DNA from: Ga0077555 sp041397775
GTDB lineage: Bacteria; Pseudomonadota; Alphaproteobacteria; Rhizobiales; Hyphomicrobiaceae
Assembly (NCBI GenBank): GCA_041397775.1
Contig: JAWKWB010000002.1
Coordinates: forward strand, 310,001 to 374,000
Direction of reading: 5' to 3'
Length of the DNA stretch: 64,000 nucleotides
The notes below the pieces were generated by a model. It saw only the letters and a program-made list of their open reading frames with translations. It was not told the origin of the DNA and did not search any database. Shown in pieces: positions 1 through 7,822 of this stretch (its first letter is position 1; every line of letters starts with the position of its first letter). A program made the position numbers and the translations under genes.

Positions 1-815
1 GGATAGGGCCCCTGCGGCAGGTCCGAGCGGGGGAGATCGAAACCACCACTGCTGTCCCACGGGCGTCGTCGCGGTTGTTCCATGCGCCGCGGCCAGGGGA
101 TCTGGGCCGGCGCTTCCGGCTCGTCCTCGTTCTCGCGCGAGCCCGGAAACGGAAATGGAAACGAGAACGGGCCGCCCTCCCGTTCCGCTTCTCGCTCGTC
201 CTGCGGGCGCCCCGCGCGCGGCATCGGCTCGCCATCGCCCCCGGGAATGGGCGGCAACGGGTAAGGCCCCCGAGGCATTTCCGATCGGGGAAGCTCGAAG
301 CCCGGCTCGCGCTTGCGCGATCCCGTTTCGCGCTCGTCCTCTCTCTTGTCGGACTGACCGTCGCTGCCGGGCGTCCGCGCGATGACGTCACCGAGATTGC
401 CGCGCGCCCATTTGGAAATGGCCCCCATCACCCATTGCGCGATGATCGGCAGCAGCATCTTGATCAGGCCCTCGCTCAAGCCCGATGCCCGCGCCGCCGA
501 AGCCGCGAGCGCCCTGCTGCGATCCTTCGTACCCAGCACGTGCTCCAGGATGTCGTTGCCGTCCATGCGCACGCGCGGATCCTTCAGGGCCTGCGGGTTG
601 TCGAGAATGTACTCGTGATGTCCATCGCCCAGGGCCGCCACGAAATCGGCCAGCCCGCCACGCGACAGCGTGTTGCGCTCGATGTTCTGGGCGAAGGACC
701 GGGCCACGACCTTGACGGCGGCCTCCATGCGGTCCGTGGGCACGCCACATGCCCGGGCGAGGTTCTCGATGGCGCGGCCGTTCTGGGCGCCAGCCAGGAT
801 TTCGTAGAGCTGCAT
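1..815 (-). CDS. DUF937 family protein, C-terminus cut by window edge
   Basis: The frame opens with an ATG at 815 (MQLYEILAGAQNGRAIENLA) and stays open to the window edge, giving at least 271 residues. The first 130 or so residues look like a DUF937/YidB-type domain: a helical repeat with LSRGGLADFVAALGDG, HEYILDNP and a hydrophobic GLIKMLLPIIAQWVMG stretch. After that comes a charged, low-complexity tail rich in Arg, Glu, Pro and Gly with a PFSFPFPFPG run. The molecular function of DUF937 proteins is not established, so none is claimed. The gene is divergent from the small secreted protein at 1054. The stop codon lies outside the window. Confidence 0.75.
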   Translation of the reverse strand, partial: MQLYEILAGAQNGRAIENLARACGVPTDRMEAAVKVVARSFAQNIERNTLSRGGLADFVAALGDGHHEYILDNPQALKDPRVRMDGNDILEHVLGTKDRSRALAASAARASGLSEGLIKMLLPIIAQWVMGAISKWARGNLGDVIARTPGSDGQSDKREDERETGSRKREPGFELPRSEMPRGPYPLPPIPGGDGEPMPRAGRPQDEREAEREGGPFSFPFPFPGSRENEDEPEAPAQIPWPRRMEQPRRRPWDSSGGFDLPRSDLPQGPY

Positions 816-1053
816 GTCGCGTCCGGTGGCTGAATTGCTCCGCGCACGATAGCGAACGGTGGCGCAGCATCAAGGTTGCATTCGTCAGGGGCGAAGCCTT
901 CGCGCGATACTGGACTGCCTCGTGAACGCCGTGTCGCAAAGCTGCATCGGCCGGCGACAAAAGTGGCCCCAGGTCGCGGTGCGAGGATTGTCCCTCCCGG
1001 TCGGCTCGGGCAGGCTTTCGCTATTGCGCGAGAATCAGGGAGCTCGACCAACG

Positions 1054-1365
1054 ATGAAACTCGTACGATTGGCCACCGCCAGCCTCGCCCTCGCCGGCCT
1101 TCTCGCGATGGGTGCGGCACCGGCCTCGGCCGGCTGCGTCGACAAGGGCGGACGCGGATGGGGCAGCGCCAAGCAAGACGCGCGCTTCCAGGCCTGGGAA
1201 GCCGTGCTGCAAGCGACGGACTGGGGCATGTGGGCCGCCTGGATGTCGTCGGGTGCCAAGGTCGGCAAGGCCGCGGCCGGCTACAAGGTGAGCAACGTGC
1301 GCGAGAAGTGTGGCAAGGACGGCAACAGCGCCGTCTGCGTCATTCGCGCCAAGCTCTGCAAGTAA
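1054..1365 (+). CDS. small secreted protein of unknown function
   Basis: The product has 103 residues. The ATG at 1054 was chosen over upstream in-frame codons because it begins a clear Sec signal peptide (MKLVRLATASLALAGLLAMG followed by APASA, predicted cut after ASA) and has AGGGAG about ten bases upstream. The mature part of about 80 residues is rich in Trp, Gly and Lys and has four cysteines (CVDKGG, EKC, VCVI, LCK at the end), which could form two disulfides in the periplasm. I do not recognise the family. It stands alone between the divergent DUF937 gene and the acyl-CoA ligase. Confidence 0.72.
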   Translation: MKLVRLATASLALAGLLAMGAAPASAGCVDKGGRGWGSAKQDARFQAWEAVLQATDWGMWAAWMSSGAKVGKAAAGYKVSNVREKCGKDGNSAVCVIRAKLCK

Positions 1366-1544
1366 CGGCCACCGGCCGCCGTCGACTTAGACTTTCGGCG
1401 ACGCGGACGCGCTTCGGGCGCGCCCGCGTTGTTTGCGTTTCGAGCATCGATTAGATTCCTGCACAAAGCGCAGCGACGGCCCGCGCTGGCCGAAAATCGC
1501 CGCGCGTCGGCCATGTCGGCCAGGGGAGAAGGAGCGCACGGCGT

Positions 1545-3173
1545 ATGAGCGACAGCATTTTCGAGATGGATCTGGGCAAGCGGGACGCCAACTATCAGCC
1601 GCTGACGCCGCTGTCGTTCCTGGCGCGTGCGGCGAAGGTGTGGCCCGATCACATCGCCGTCGTACACGGTGCCAGCCGCACCACCTATCACGATCTCTAC
1701 GAGCGGTGCCGCAGGCTCGCCTCCGCCCTCGCCAAGCGTGGCGTGGGGCCGGGAGACACCGTGTCGGTCATGCTCTCCAACACGCCACCCATGCTCGAGG
1801 CCCACTACGGCGTGCCGATGACGGGCGCCGTGCTGCACTCCATGAATACGCGACTCGATGCGGCCATCATCGCGTTCCAGCTCGATCACGCCGACGCCAA
1901 GGTGCTCGTCACGGACCGCGAGTTCGCCCCCGTCGTCAAGGAAGCGCTGGCGCTGGCGACGGTGAAGCCGCTGATCGTCGACTATGACGATCCCGAATTC
2001 CCGCAGACGGGCGAGCTGTTGGGCAGCCTCGACTACGAGGCCCTGGTGGCGGACGGCGACGCCGCATTTGCCTGGCGCATGCCCCGGGACGAGTGGGAGG
2101 CCATCGGCCTCAACTACACCTCGGGCACGACAGGCAACCCCAAGGGGGTGGTCGTCCATCACCGTGGCGCAGCGCTCATGTGCTATGCCAACGCGCTGTC
2201 GGCGGGCCTGGGCAAGCATCCCGTCTATCTGTGGACGCTGCCGATGTTCCACTGCAACGGCTGGGCGTTTCCGTGGAGCCTGTCCACCGTCGGCGGCACG
2301 CACGTCTGCCTGCGCTGGGTGCGCGCCAAGCCGATCTTCGACGCCATTGTCGAGCATCGCGTCACGCACATGTGCGGCGCCCCCATCGTCATGTCGACGA
2401 TGCTGAATGCACCGGATGCCGAGAAGCAGGCGATCGCGCACAAGGTCGAGTTCGTGACCGCCGGTGCCGCCCCGCCCGAAGCCGTGCTCGCGCGTATGGC
2501 AACTGCCGGCTTCAACGTCACGCACGTCTACGGCCTGACCGAGGTCTACGGGCCCTCCGTCGTCAACGAATGGAAGGCGGCCTGGAACGACCTGGATGCC
2601 GCCGGGCAGGCCGCACTCAAGGCGCGCCAGGGCGTGAATTATCCGGCCTTGGAAGGACTGACCGTCAAGGATCCCATCAGCATGCAGGACGTGCCCGCCG
2701 ACGGCGAGACGATGGGCGAGGTCATGATGCGCGGCAACATCGTCATGAAAGGCTATCTCAAGAACAAGACCGCCACCGACGAGGCGTTCGCAGGCGGCTG
2801 GTTCCACACCGGGGATCTCGGCGTGATGCATCCCGACGGCTACATCCAGCTCAAGGATCGCTCCAAGGACATCATCATTTCGGGCGGCGAGAACATCTCG
2901 TCCATCGAAGTCGAGGATGTCCTCTACAAGCATGCCGCCGTGATCGCCTGTGCGGTCGTCGCAATGCCGGACGAGAAGTGGGGCGAGACCCCCTGCGCCT
3001 TTGTGGAGTTGAAGCCCGGCGCGACGGTGAGCGCGCAGGACATCATCGCGTGGTGCCAGGAGCATCTCGCCCGCTACAAGTGCCCGCGCCAGGTCGTCTT
3101 CGGCGAGGTTCCCAAGACCTCGACCGGCAAGATCCAGAAGTTCGTGTTGCGCGAGCGTGCCAAGCGGGCGTGA
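1545..3173 (+). CDS. acyl-CoA ligase (AMP-forming, fatty-acid or methylmercaptopropionate-type)
   Basis: A 542-residue member of the ANL adenylating superfamily. It should activate a carboxylic acid to an acyl-AMP and then to the CoA thioester in the cytoplasm. The phosphate-binding motif NYTSGTTGNPKGVV is near residue 190. LPMFHCNGW, VYGLTEVYGP, the A8 region WFHTGDLGVMHPDGYIQLKDRSKD and the C-terminal catalytic lysine region PKTSTGKIQKFVLR all follow in the usual order. Length and motifs resemble medium or long-chain acyl-CoA synthetases and DmdB-like 3-methylmercaptopropionate-CoA ligases. The substrate cannot be read from the sequence. GGAGAAGGA lies before the ATG. No partner gene of fatty-acid oxidation is adjacent. 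Confidence 0.9.
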   Translation: MSDSIFEMDLGKRDANYQPLTPLSFLARAAKVWPDHIAVVHGASRTTYHDLYERCRRLASALAKRGVGPGDTVSVMLSNTPPMLEAHYGVPMTGAVLHSMNTRLDAAIIAFQLDHADAKVLVTDREFAPVVKEALALATVKPLIVDYDDPEFPQTGELLGSLDYEALVADGDAAFAWRMPRDEWEAIGLNYTSGTTGNPKGVVVHHRGAALMCYANALSAGLGKHPVYLWTLPMFHCNGWAFPWSLSTVGGTHVCLRWVRAKPIFDAIVEHRVTHMCGAPIVMSTMLNAPDAEKQAIAHKVEFVTAGAAPPEAVLARMATAGFNVTHVYGLTEVYGPSVVNEWKAAWNDLDAAGQAALKARQGVNYPALEGLTVKDPISMQDVPADGETMGEVMMRGNIVMKGYLKNKTATDEAFAGGWFHTGDLGVMHPDGYIQLKDRSKDIIISGGENISSIEVEDVLYKHAAVIACAVVAMPDEKWGETPCAFVELKPGATVSAQDIIAWCQEHLARYKCPRQVVFGEVPKTSTGKIQKFVLRERAKRA

Positions 3174-3313
3174 CGCCCGCGACGCCGATCTGACTGCAGA
3201 TCGTCAGTGTTGTCAGAGGCTTGTGGTCGCGCTGCGGCCATGGCCACTGATCTAGCCCCGTCCTCACTTTTGCGCGATAACTGACTTTCCGGCTTGTTGG
3301 TATGAACCAGCTC

Positions 3314-3332
3314 GCATAACGGTATGTTATGC
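3314..3332. promoter_or_regulatory. perfect inverted repeat, possible operator
   Basis: GCATAAC, five bases, then GTTATGC form a perfect 7+5+7 palindrome in an AT-richer patch about 85 bases before the L,D-transpeptidase start. The shape fits a dimeric repressor or activator site. No regulator can be assigned, and a fortuitous palindrome is possible. Confidence 0.35.
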
Positions 3333-3417
3333 ATGATGCTTTATTGATGACCGCCGCCGGGGAACGGCCGGGCGGCGGCGGCCAATTGGTTCCAGTTTCG
3401 AGTACGGAGAGGGCAAG

Positions 3418-5094
3418 GTGGGCGTGAGCATTTCGGGGGCGCGGGCCGCGTCGTACGGGGCCTGGCGGCGGCAGTCGTTCGTCGCGCTGTCGGTTGCGGT
3501 CGGATCGCTCGGTGTGGCGACAGGCGCGCTGGCGCAATCGAGGAACAGCTGGCATGTCCGCCCCGGCGATGCCGACGGTCCGCTGACCGCCGTCGTCTCC
3601 ATCGGCCAGCAGAACGTCAGGGTCTACGACCGGCGCGGGCTCTTCGCCCAGTCGCCGATTTCGTCCGGCACCAAGGGGCACGAGACCCCCGAGGGTGTCT
3701 TCTCGATCATCGAGAAGAACGAGGAGCACTACTCCAACCTCTACGACGATGCGTCGATGCCCTTCATGCAGCGTCTGACCTGGTCGGGCGTCGCACTTCA
3801 CGCAGGATACCTGCCCGGATATCCCGCCTCGCACGGGTGCATCCGCCTGCCGCACGCCTTCGCCGAACGCCTGTTCGAGGCGACGAAGCTCAATACGCGC
3901 GTCGTCGTCGTGCCCGGCGAGACCGAGCCGGTGGCCTTCGCGCACCCTGCGCTGTTCCAGCCGAAGCTGGTGGAGATCGAGCGTCCGCTCGCGGGCGTTC
4001 GCGGCGGGCGGAAGGCCGAGCGGCTCGAGCGGACCAATCCGGTCGGCGGCGCGCCGATGGGCCTGGGTGTACCTGCTGCCGGCGATGCCCCCCTGACCGA
4101 GCGCGTGCTCGTGACGGCCCGCGAGGCCGCGCTCATCGAGCAGGCACGCGCACAGCGCCGCGCCCAGGATGCCGTCAAGGCGGCCCAGGCCGCACGGCTC
4201 GCCCACCGCAGGAGTGTGGCGGCTCTCTATCAGGCACAGCGCCAGTCCGGCGTGGCCGAATACGTGCGCCAGCGCGCGGTGGCGAGCCTGAAGCAGATCG
4301 AGCGCTGGATCGCGGTTTCGCGGCCCGGCCCGCACCTCGACAAATTGCGCGCCAACTTCGAGAAGGCGCAGGCCGCGGCCATCCGATCGATTTATGCGGC
4401 CGATGCTGCCAAGGCCGCCTACGTGGAGCGGAACGCAGCCACCAAGGCCGCGCTGGCCGCCATCAAGACGACGGAGTTGGCCAGCATCGCCGCCATCAAC
4501 GCCGCCAAGGATTCCAGCCGCCTCTCCGCGCCGATCTCCGTTCTTGTCTCGCGCAAGACCGGCAAGGTCTATATCCGCCAGAACCGGCAGGCGGTGGCAG
4601 AGTTCCCCGTCGAGATCAGGGATGCGGCGCGTCCGATCGGCACGCATGTCTTCACGGCGGTTGCCGAGGGAGACGGCGGCAGGTCGGTGGAGTGGCGCGC
4701 GCTCAGCATCCAGTCGCCTGAAGGCAGCGTGCCGGCAGAGGCCGAACTGCGTCCCATCTATGAGCGTGTGAAGGTCGACCGGTGGCGCTATGTCACGCGC
4801 CTCCGCAAGCCCGATATCGCCCCGCAGGCGACGGAGGGGATCGCGTCGGCCGCACTCGACAGGATCTCGCTCCCGGCCGCAGCCCTGGCGCGCATCACGC
4901 CCTATGTGCAGACGGGCGCCTCGTTGATGATTTCGGATCTTGGGCCGAGCGTCGAGACGGGGCTGGCAACGGACTTCGTGGTCCAGACCCGCGGCGAGCA
5001 GGAATCGATCCAGAGCCAGATCGAGTGGGCCCGCAAGCGCGCCCGCGAAGCCCGCGAGAACGGGTCCGGCCGCCGCCGCCGCACCTACGATTGA
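3418..5094 (+). CDS. L,D-transpeptidase (YkuD) with coiled coil and second degenerate YkuD-like domain
   Basis: The product has 558 residues and should form or edit 3-3 peptidoglycan cross-links, or anchor protein to the wall, in the periplasm. A signal-like N-terminus (SVAVGSLGVATGALAQS) is followed by a complete YkuD domain at about residues 55-165, with the HAGYLPGYPASHGCIRLP motif and catalytic Cys near residue 141. Residues 200-360 are Ala/Arg/Gln-rich and probably a long coiled coil. Residues 370-545 again read like YkuD (ISVLVSRKTGKVYIRQN, ARPIGTHVFTAV) but lack the SHGC motif, so this half looks catalytically dead. The GTG at 3418 follows GGAGAGGG by about five bases. A second in-frame GTG at 3424 is an alternative start. 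A palindrome lies upstream at 3314. Confidence 0.85.
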   Translation: MGVSISGARAASYGAWRRQSFVALSVAVGSLGVATGALAQSRNSWHVRPGDADGPLTAVVSIGQQNVRVYDRRGLFAQSPISSGTKGHETPEGVFSIIEKNEEHYSNLYDDASMPFMQRLTWSGVALHAGYLPGYPASHGCIRLPHAFAERLFEATKLNTRVVVVPGETEPVAFAHPALFQPKLVEIERPLAGVRGGRKAERLERTNPVGGAPMGLGVPAAGDAPLTERVLVTAREAALIEQARAQRRAQDAVKAAQAARLAHRRSVAALYQAQRQSGVAEYVRQRAVASLKQIERWIAVSRPGPHLDKLRANFEKAQAAAIRSIYAADAAKAAYVERNAATKAALAAIKTTELASIAAINAAKDSSRLSAPISVLVSRKTGKVYIRQNRQAVAEFPVEIRDAARPIGTHVFTAVAEGDGGRSVEWRALSIQSPEGSVPAEAELRPIYERVKVDRWRYVTRLRKPDIAPQATEGIASAALDRISLPAAALARITPYVQTGASLMISDLGPSVETGLATDFVVQTRGEQESIQSQIEWARKRAREARENGSGRRRRTYD

Positions 5095-5384
5095 AGTGGC
5101 CGCATCGCGCAGCCCGCACCATGGCGGCGTACGTGGCGCCTGCAACCCGCAGGCGCCGATGGATGGGGCGCGCTGGGCGGTCCACCGTCTTCATCGAAAC
5201 CGCCTGGAACGGGCGCGACCGTCCAGAAGGACGTTCCGCTAGGCCGCCGACTGCGTGGCACGGGAACCGATGCGCCCGGCCGGACGGGCGAGGGGAAGAA
5301 CACTCGCCGGCCAGCCGGCGGCACCGCTCGCCGACGAAGGATCGCTTTTCGAGCCTGGTTCTCTCCGCCCGGCCAACGCTGCAC
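5095..5384. other. intergenic, no gene seen
   Basis: About 290 bases between the L,D-transpeptidase and the tRNA promoter. The open frames here lack family features and ribosome sites. Nothing else recognisable. Confidence 0.6.
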
Positions 5385-5413
5385 TTGCACGACCCGCCCA
5401 AGCACAGTATTCC
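5385..5413 (+). promoter_or_regulatory. likely promoter of tRNA-Lys
   Basis: TTGCAC (5385-5390), a 17-base spacer and TATTCC (5408-5413) lie just before the tRNA, whose first base is at 5423. Spacing and position fit a housekeeping promoter, but the -10 match is only moderate. Confidence 0.45.
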
Positions 5414-5422
5414 ACCCGCGTG

Positions 5423-5497
5423 GGGCCCGTAGCTCAGCGGTAGAGCATCTGACTTTTAATCAGGTGGTCGTTGGTTCGATCCCAACCGGGCTCACCA
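5423..5497 (+). tRNA. tRNA-Lys (anticodon UUU)
   Basis: A 75-base cloverleaf including an encoded CCA. The acceptor stem pairs GGGCCCG (5423-5429) with CGGGCTC (5487-5493), with one G-U pair. The D arm contains AGCTCAGCGGTAGAGC. The anticodon loop CTTTTAA places TTT at 5455-5457. The T arm is GTTGG/TTCGATC/CCAAC. The discriminator base is A and CCA ends at 5497. A UUU anticodon reads lysine codons AAA and AAG. Confidence 0.96.
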
Positions 5498-5882
5498 TAA
5501 TCTCAGGCGTTTAGCACCTTGGTCGCGATCCAGTGACCACGCGACCCGGCCACTCGCGACGCCCGAGGGCAGCCGGATGTCGATCGCTCCGGTCGCTGTC
5601 CAGAAGCCGTCGCTGCACGGCCGTCATTCCTTCCCTGAACCGCCGATCGACGCTGGTGCTCGGCCTTCGCCGGCACACACGTGCGCCCCCACGTGCAGGG
5701 CGCACGACGAGGCCGCTCGTCAAAGTGGTGCAGCGCTTAAATCAAACTTAACTCCGATGACGGAGCATTATGTATGCGCGTGGGCGAGGCCGATCGCGCG
5801 GTCAACGAACAGTTGGGCGTGTCGCCCACCGGGCCATGCCTGAGCGAGGCTCGCCAGTTCTGGTTGGTAGAATGGAGTGAGC
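5498..5882. other. intergenic leader region before the TolC gene, no gene seen
   Basis: About 385 bases between tRNA-Lys and the outer-membrane channel gene. An AT-richer patch at 5725-5775 is the likely place for the promoter of the secretion locus, but I cannot define -35 and -10 boxes. No copy of the tRNA 3' end, as an integrase attachment site would leave, was seen here. Confidence 0.5.
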
Positions 5883-7475
5883 ATGGCTGTTGCTTCCAGA
5901 GCCGTATCGGCCATCGCTGCAATCGCAATCGGACTGAGCGCCCAACCGTGGGCCGCCGGTGCCAATGCGCAGTCGCTCGAAGAGACGCTTGCGACCACCT
6001 ACCGGAACAATCCCGAATTGGAGGCCGCTCGTGCGCGCCTGCGGTCGACCGACGAAAGCGTGCCGCTGGCCTGGAGCGGCTATCATCCCATTTTCCGCGC
6101 CGACGCCATCGCCGCCAGGCGCAGGATCGAGACCACCCTGGATACCGGCGGGGTGAGCGGCGCGGCCCTTGGCCTGCCGCAAGGCACGCCACTCGGCTCG
6201 ACGACCGACGCAGGCGTGACCTCCCCCGTCGGCTGGCAGGTGACCGGCCGACAGGTGGTCTTCGATGGCTTCAAGACCAAAGGCGCGATTGCCCGCGCCA
6301 ATGAGACTGTCCGTGCCGGGCGGGCAGAACTTGCAGAGTTGGAGGCGCGGGTCCTGCTCGATGCCATGACCGCGCATCTCGATATCGTTCGCGATCAGCG
6401 GGTCCTCGGCATCAGGCGGAAGTTCGTTGACCTTCTGGAACGCGAGAGGGCCTCGATCAAGCGTCGCCGCCAGGCAGAGGAGGCAACCAATGCCGACGTG
6501 GCCATCACCGAGGCACGACTGGCCGACGCGCGCGGACAACTCGCATCCGCACAGGCAAATCTTCAATCGGCCCGCGCGCGCTATGCCAAGGTCGTCGGCG
6601 GTGAAGCAGATGCGCCCAAGGCGGCAATTTCGATCGGTCGGAAGCTGCTTCCAGCGTCCCTGTCGAGCGCGCTGGAACAAACGCGAAGCGCCAGTCCCGC
6701 CATTGCCGCGGCCCGACATCTGGAGCGCGCGGCGCTCCACGCGGTGACCGAGGCCGATGCGAGCCTGCTGCCGCAGGTCACCATCGAGGGTAGCTATAGC
6801 GAGATCCAGGATCCCTCGACAGGCGTGAGCAAGTCCAGCGAAGGGCTGATCTACGGACGGATCAGTGTGCCGATATACGAGGCCGGGGTATCCCACATCC
6901 GCGCCCGCCAGTCGCGCCACGAGCGCATCGCGCGCAGCCAGGATATCCGCAAGGTCGAGACGGCGTCCATGGCAGCCACAAGGGCGGGCTGGCAGGGCCT
7001 GGTGGCGGCGAGAGCCCAGATCCGCGCCAGCGAGGAACGCCAGCGCGCCGCGGAACAGGCTTTGCGGGGTATCCGCCGCGAGGCGGGTGTGGGAGCAAGG
7101 ACCCAGATCGATATCCTCAATGCAGAGCAGGAAGTCCTCTCCGCGCGGATCGCAAACGCCATCGCGCTTCGCGACCGGACCGTGGCAGAGGCGGCGTTGC
7201 TGAAGGCGATCGGCCGTCTCGACGCGGCCGGCGTCGCAAATGTCGAAATCCTCTACGATGCTGCAGGCCACCTGGATGTCGCCATGCGCAAGTGGATCGG
7301 CTTGAGCGTGGAGCAGGCAGGCGCCTGGAAGACCTCGGTCGGCGTCGGCGCCCCCGAAAAGGCCCAGAAAGCATCGGTTTCGTCGCCACTTAGGGCTCGC
7401 AAGGGAGCGGCTGTAGACCATGCTCGCCCCGCACGCGGCACGCAGAAACAGCCCTTGCGCGCCTCCCTTTGGTAA
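5883..7475 (+). CDS. TolC-family outer-membrane efflux channel
   Basis: A 530-residue outer-membrane factor: the trimeric exit duct that works with an adaptor and an inner-membrane exporter. A signal peptide (VASRAVSAIAAIAIGLSAQP, cut near ANAQS) is followed by the typical start SLEETLATTYRNNPELEAARARLRS. Two long helical hairpin repeats follow, with the family motif PLAWSGYHP and the second-repeat region VGARTQIDILNAEQEVLSARI. The ATG at 5883 has GGAG five bases upstream. An in-frame GTG lies at 5877. The gene is followed after 113 bases by the double-glycine peptide gene, so it probably supplies the outer-membrane pore for that exporter. It may also serve the PrtD/PrtE system at 12.3-17.5 kb, which has no channel gene beside it. 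The C-terminal extension after residue 460 is low complexity. Confidence 0.92.
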   Translation: MAVASRAVSAIAAIAIGLSAQPWAAGANAQSLEETLATTYRNNPELEAARARLRSTDESVPLAWSGYHPIFRADAIAARRRIETTLDTGGVSGAALGLPQGTPLGSTTDAGVTSPVGWQVTGRQVVFDGFKTKGAIARANETVRAGRAELAELEARVLLDAMTAHLDIVRDQRVLGIRRKFVDLLERERASIKRRRQAEEATNADVAITEARLADARGQLASAQANLQSARARYAKVVGGEADAPKAAISIGRKLLPASLSSALEQTRSASPAIAAARHLERAALHAVTEADASLLPQVTIEGSYSEIQDPSTGVSKSSEGLIYGRISVPIYEAGVSHIRARQSRHERIARSQDIRKVETASMAATRAGWQGLVAARAQIRASEERQRAAEQALRGIRREAGVGARTQIDILNAEQEVLSARIANAIALRDRTVAEAALLKAIGRLDAAGVANVEILYDAAGHLDVAMRKWIGLSVEQAGAWKTSVGVGAPEKAQKASVSSPLRARKGAAVDHARPARGTQKQPLRASLW

Positions 7476-7588
7476 CCAAGTTATGACGTTAGCGGAGCAT
7501 ATTCCTGTGAAATCTTAGGCGAATTGATACGTATACGGAGCCCGCTCGATTGTTGGGACGGGCATAACCACTCTTAGGGAGTATAACA

Positions 7589-7690
7589 ATGAACAGCATC
7601 GATCTGACGAAGGTTGTCGGCGGTTACGGCGATCAGCACGGCGGCAGCCGTCCGTCTCCGGACCACAACGACGGCGCCAAGTCGCAGTAA
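7589..7690 (+). CDS. 33-residue double-glycine leader peptide, probable C39 exporter substrate
   Basis: The ATG at 7589 follows AGGGAG by about seven bases. The predicted leader MNSIDLTKVVGG ends in Gly-Gly and has Asp at -8, Leu at -7 and Val at -4, matching the consensus cut by C39 peptidases of peptide-exporting ABC transporters. At 12 residues it is short for such leaders. The 21-residue core starts YGDQHGGSRPSPDHNDG and ends AKSQ. It is hydrophilic, has no cysteine and offers one Lys, one Tyr and three Ser as possible modification sites. The C39 exporter, its HlyD adaptor and an acyltransferase follow directly, and a TolC channel precedes. I know no named family for the core. Function (bacteriocin, signal or other) is open. 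Export as a C39 substrate is inferred from leader plus context. Confidence 0.75.
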   Translation: MNSIDLTKVVGGYGDQHGGSRPSPDHNDGAKSQ

Positions 7691-7698
7691 ATCGTTGG

Positions 7699-7734
7699 CA
7701 TCGGAGGGGTGGGGCTCCCACCCTTCCGATGTTT
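7699..7734 (+). terminator. strong hairpin after the peptide gene, likely attenuator or partial terminator
   Basis: CATCGGAGGGGTGGG (7699-7713) pairs with CCCACCCTTCCGATG (7717-7731) over 15 positions, one of them G-U, around a 3-base loop, and is followed by only three T. It begins eight bases after the peptide stop. Such a stem between a small peptide gene and its export genes would stabilise the peptide message and let only part of the transcripts continue. The short T run argues for read-through rather than full termination. Confidence 0.65.
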
Positions 7735-7822
7735 CGTCGCGGGGTGGCAGAGAGATTGCGGGAAGTGCGCACTCATCCGCGATGCCGCGGCAGTTCCTGG
7801 TCCTCTCGAGAAGCCCACCCGA

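Noticed and set aside
388..1120. Two other - strand frames overlapping the DUF937 gene
   Set aside because: Their products are Arg/Pro/Gly-rich without family features, whereas the frame from 815 gives a recognisable DUF937 domain and stays open to the edge.
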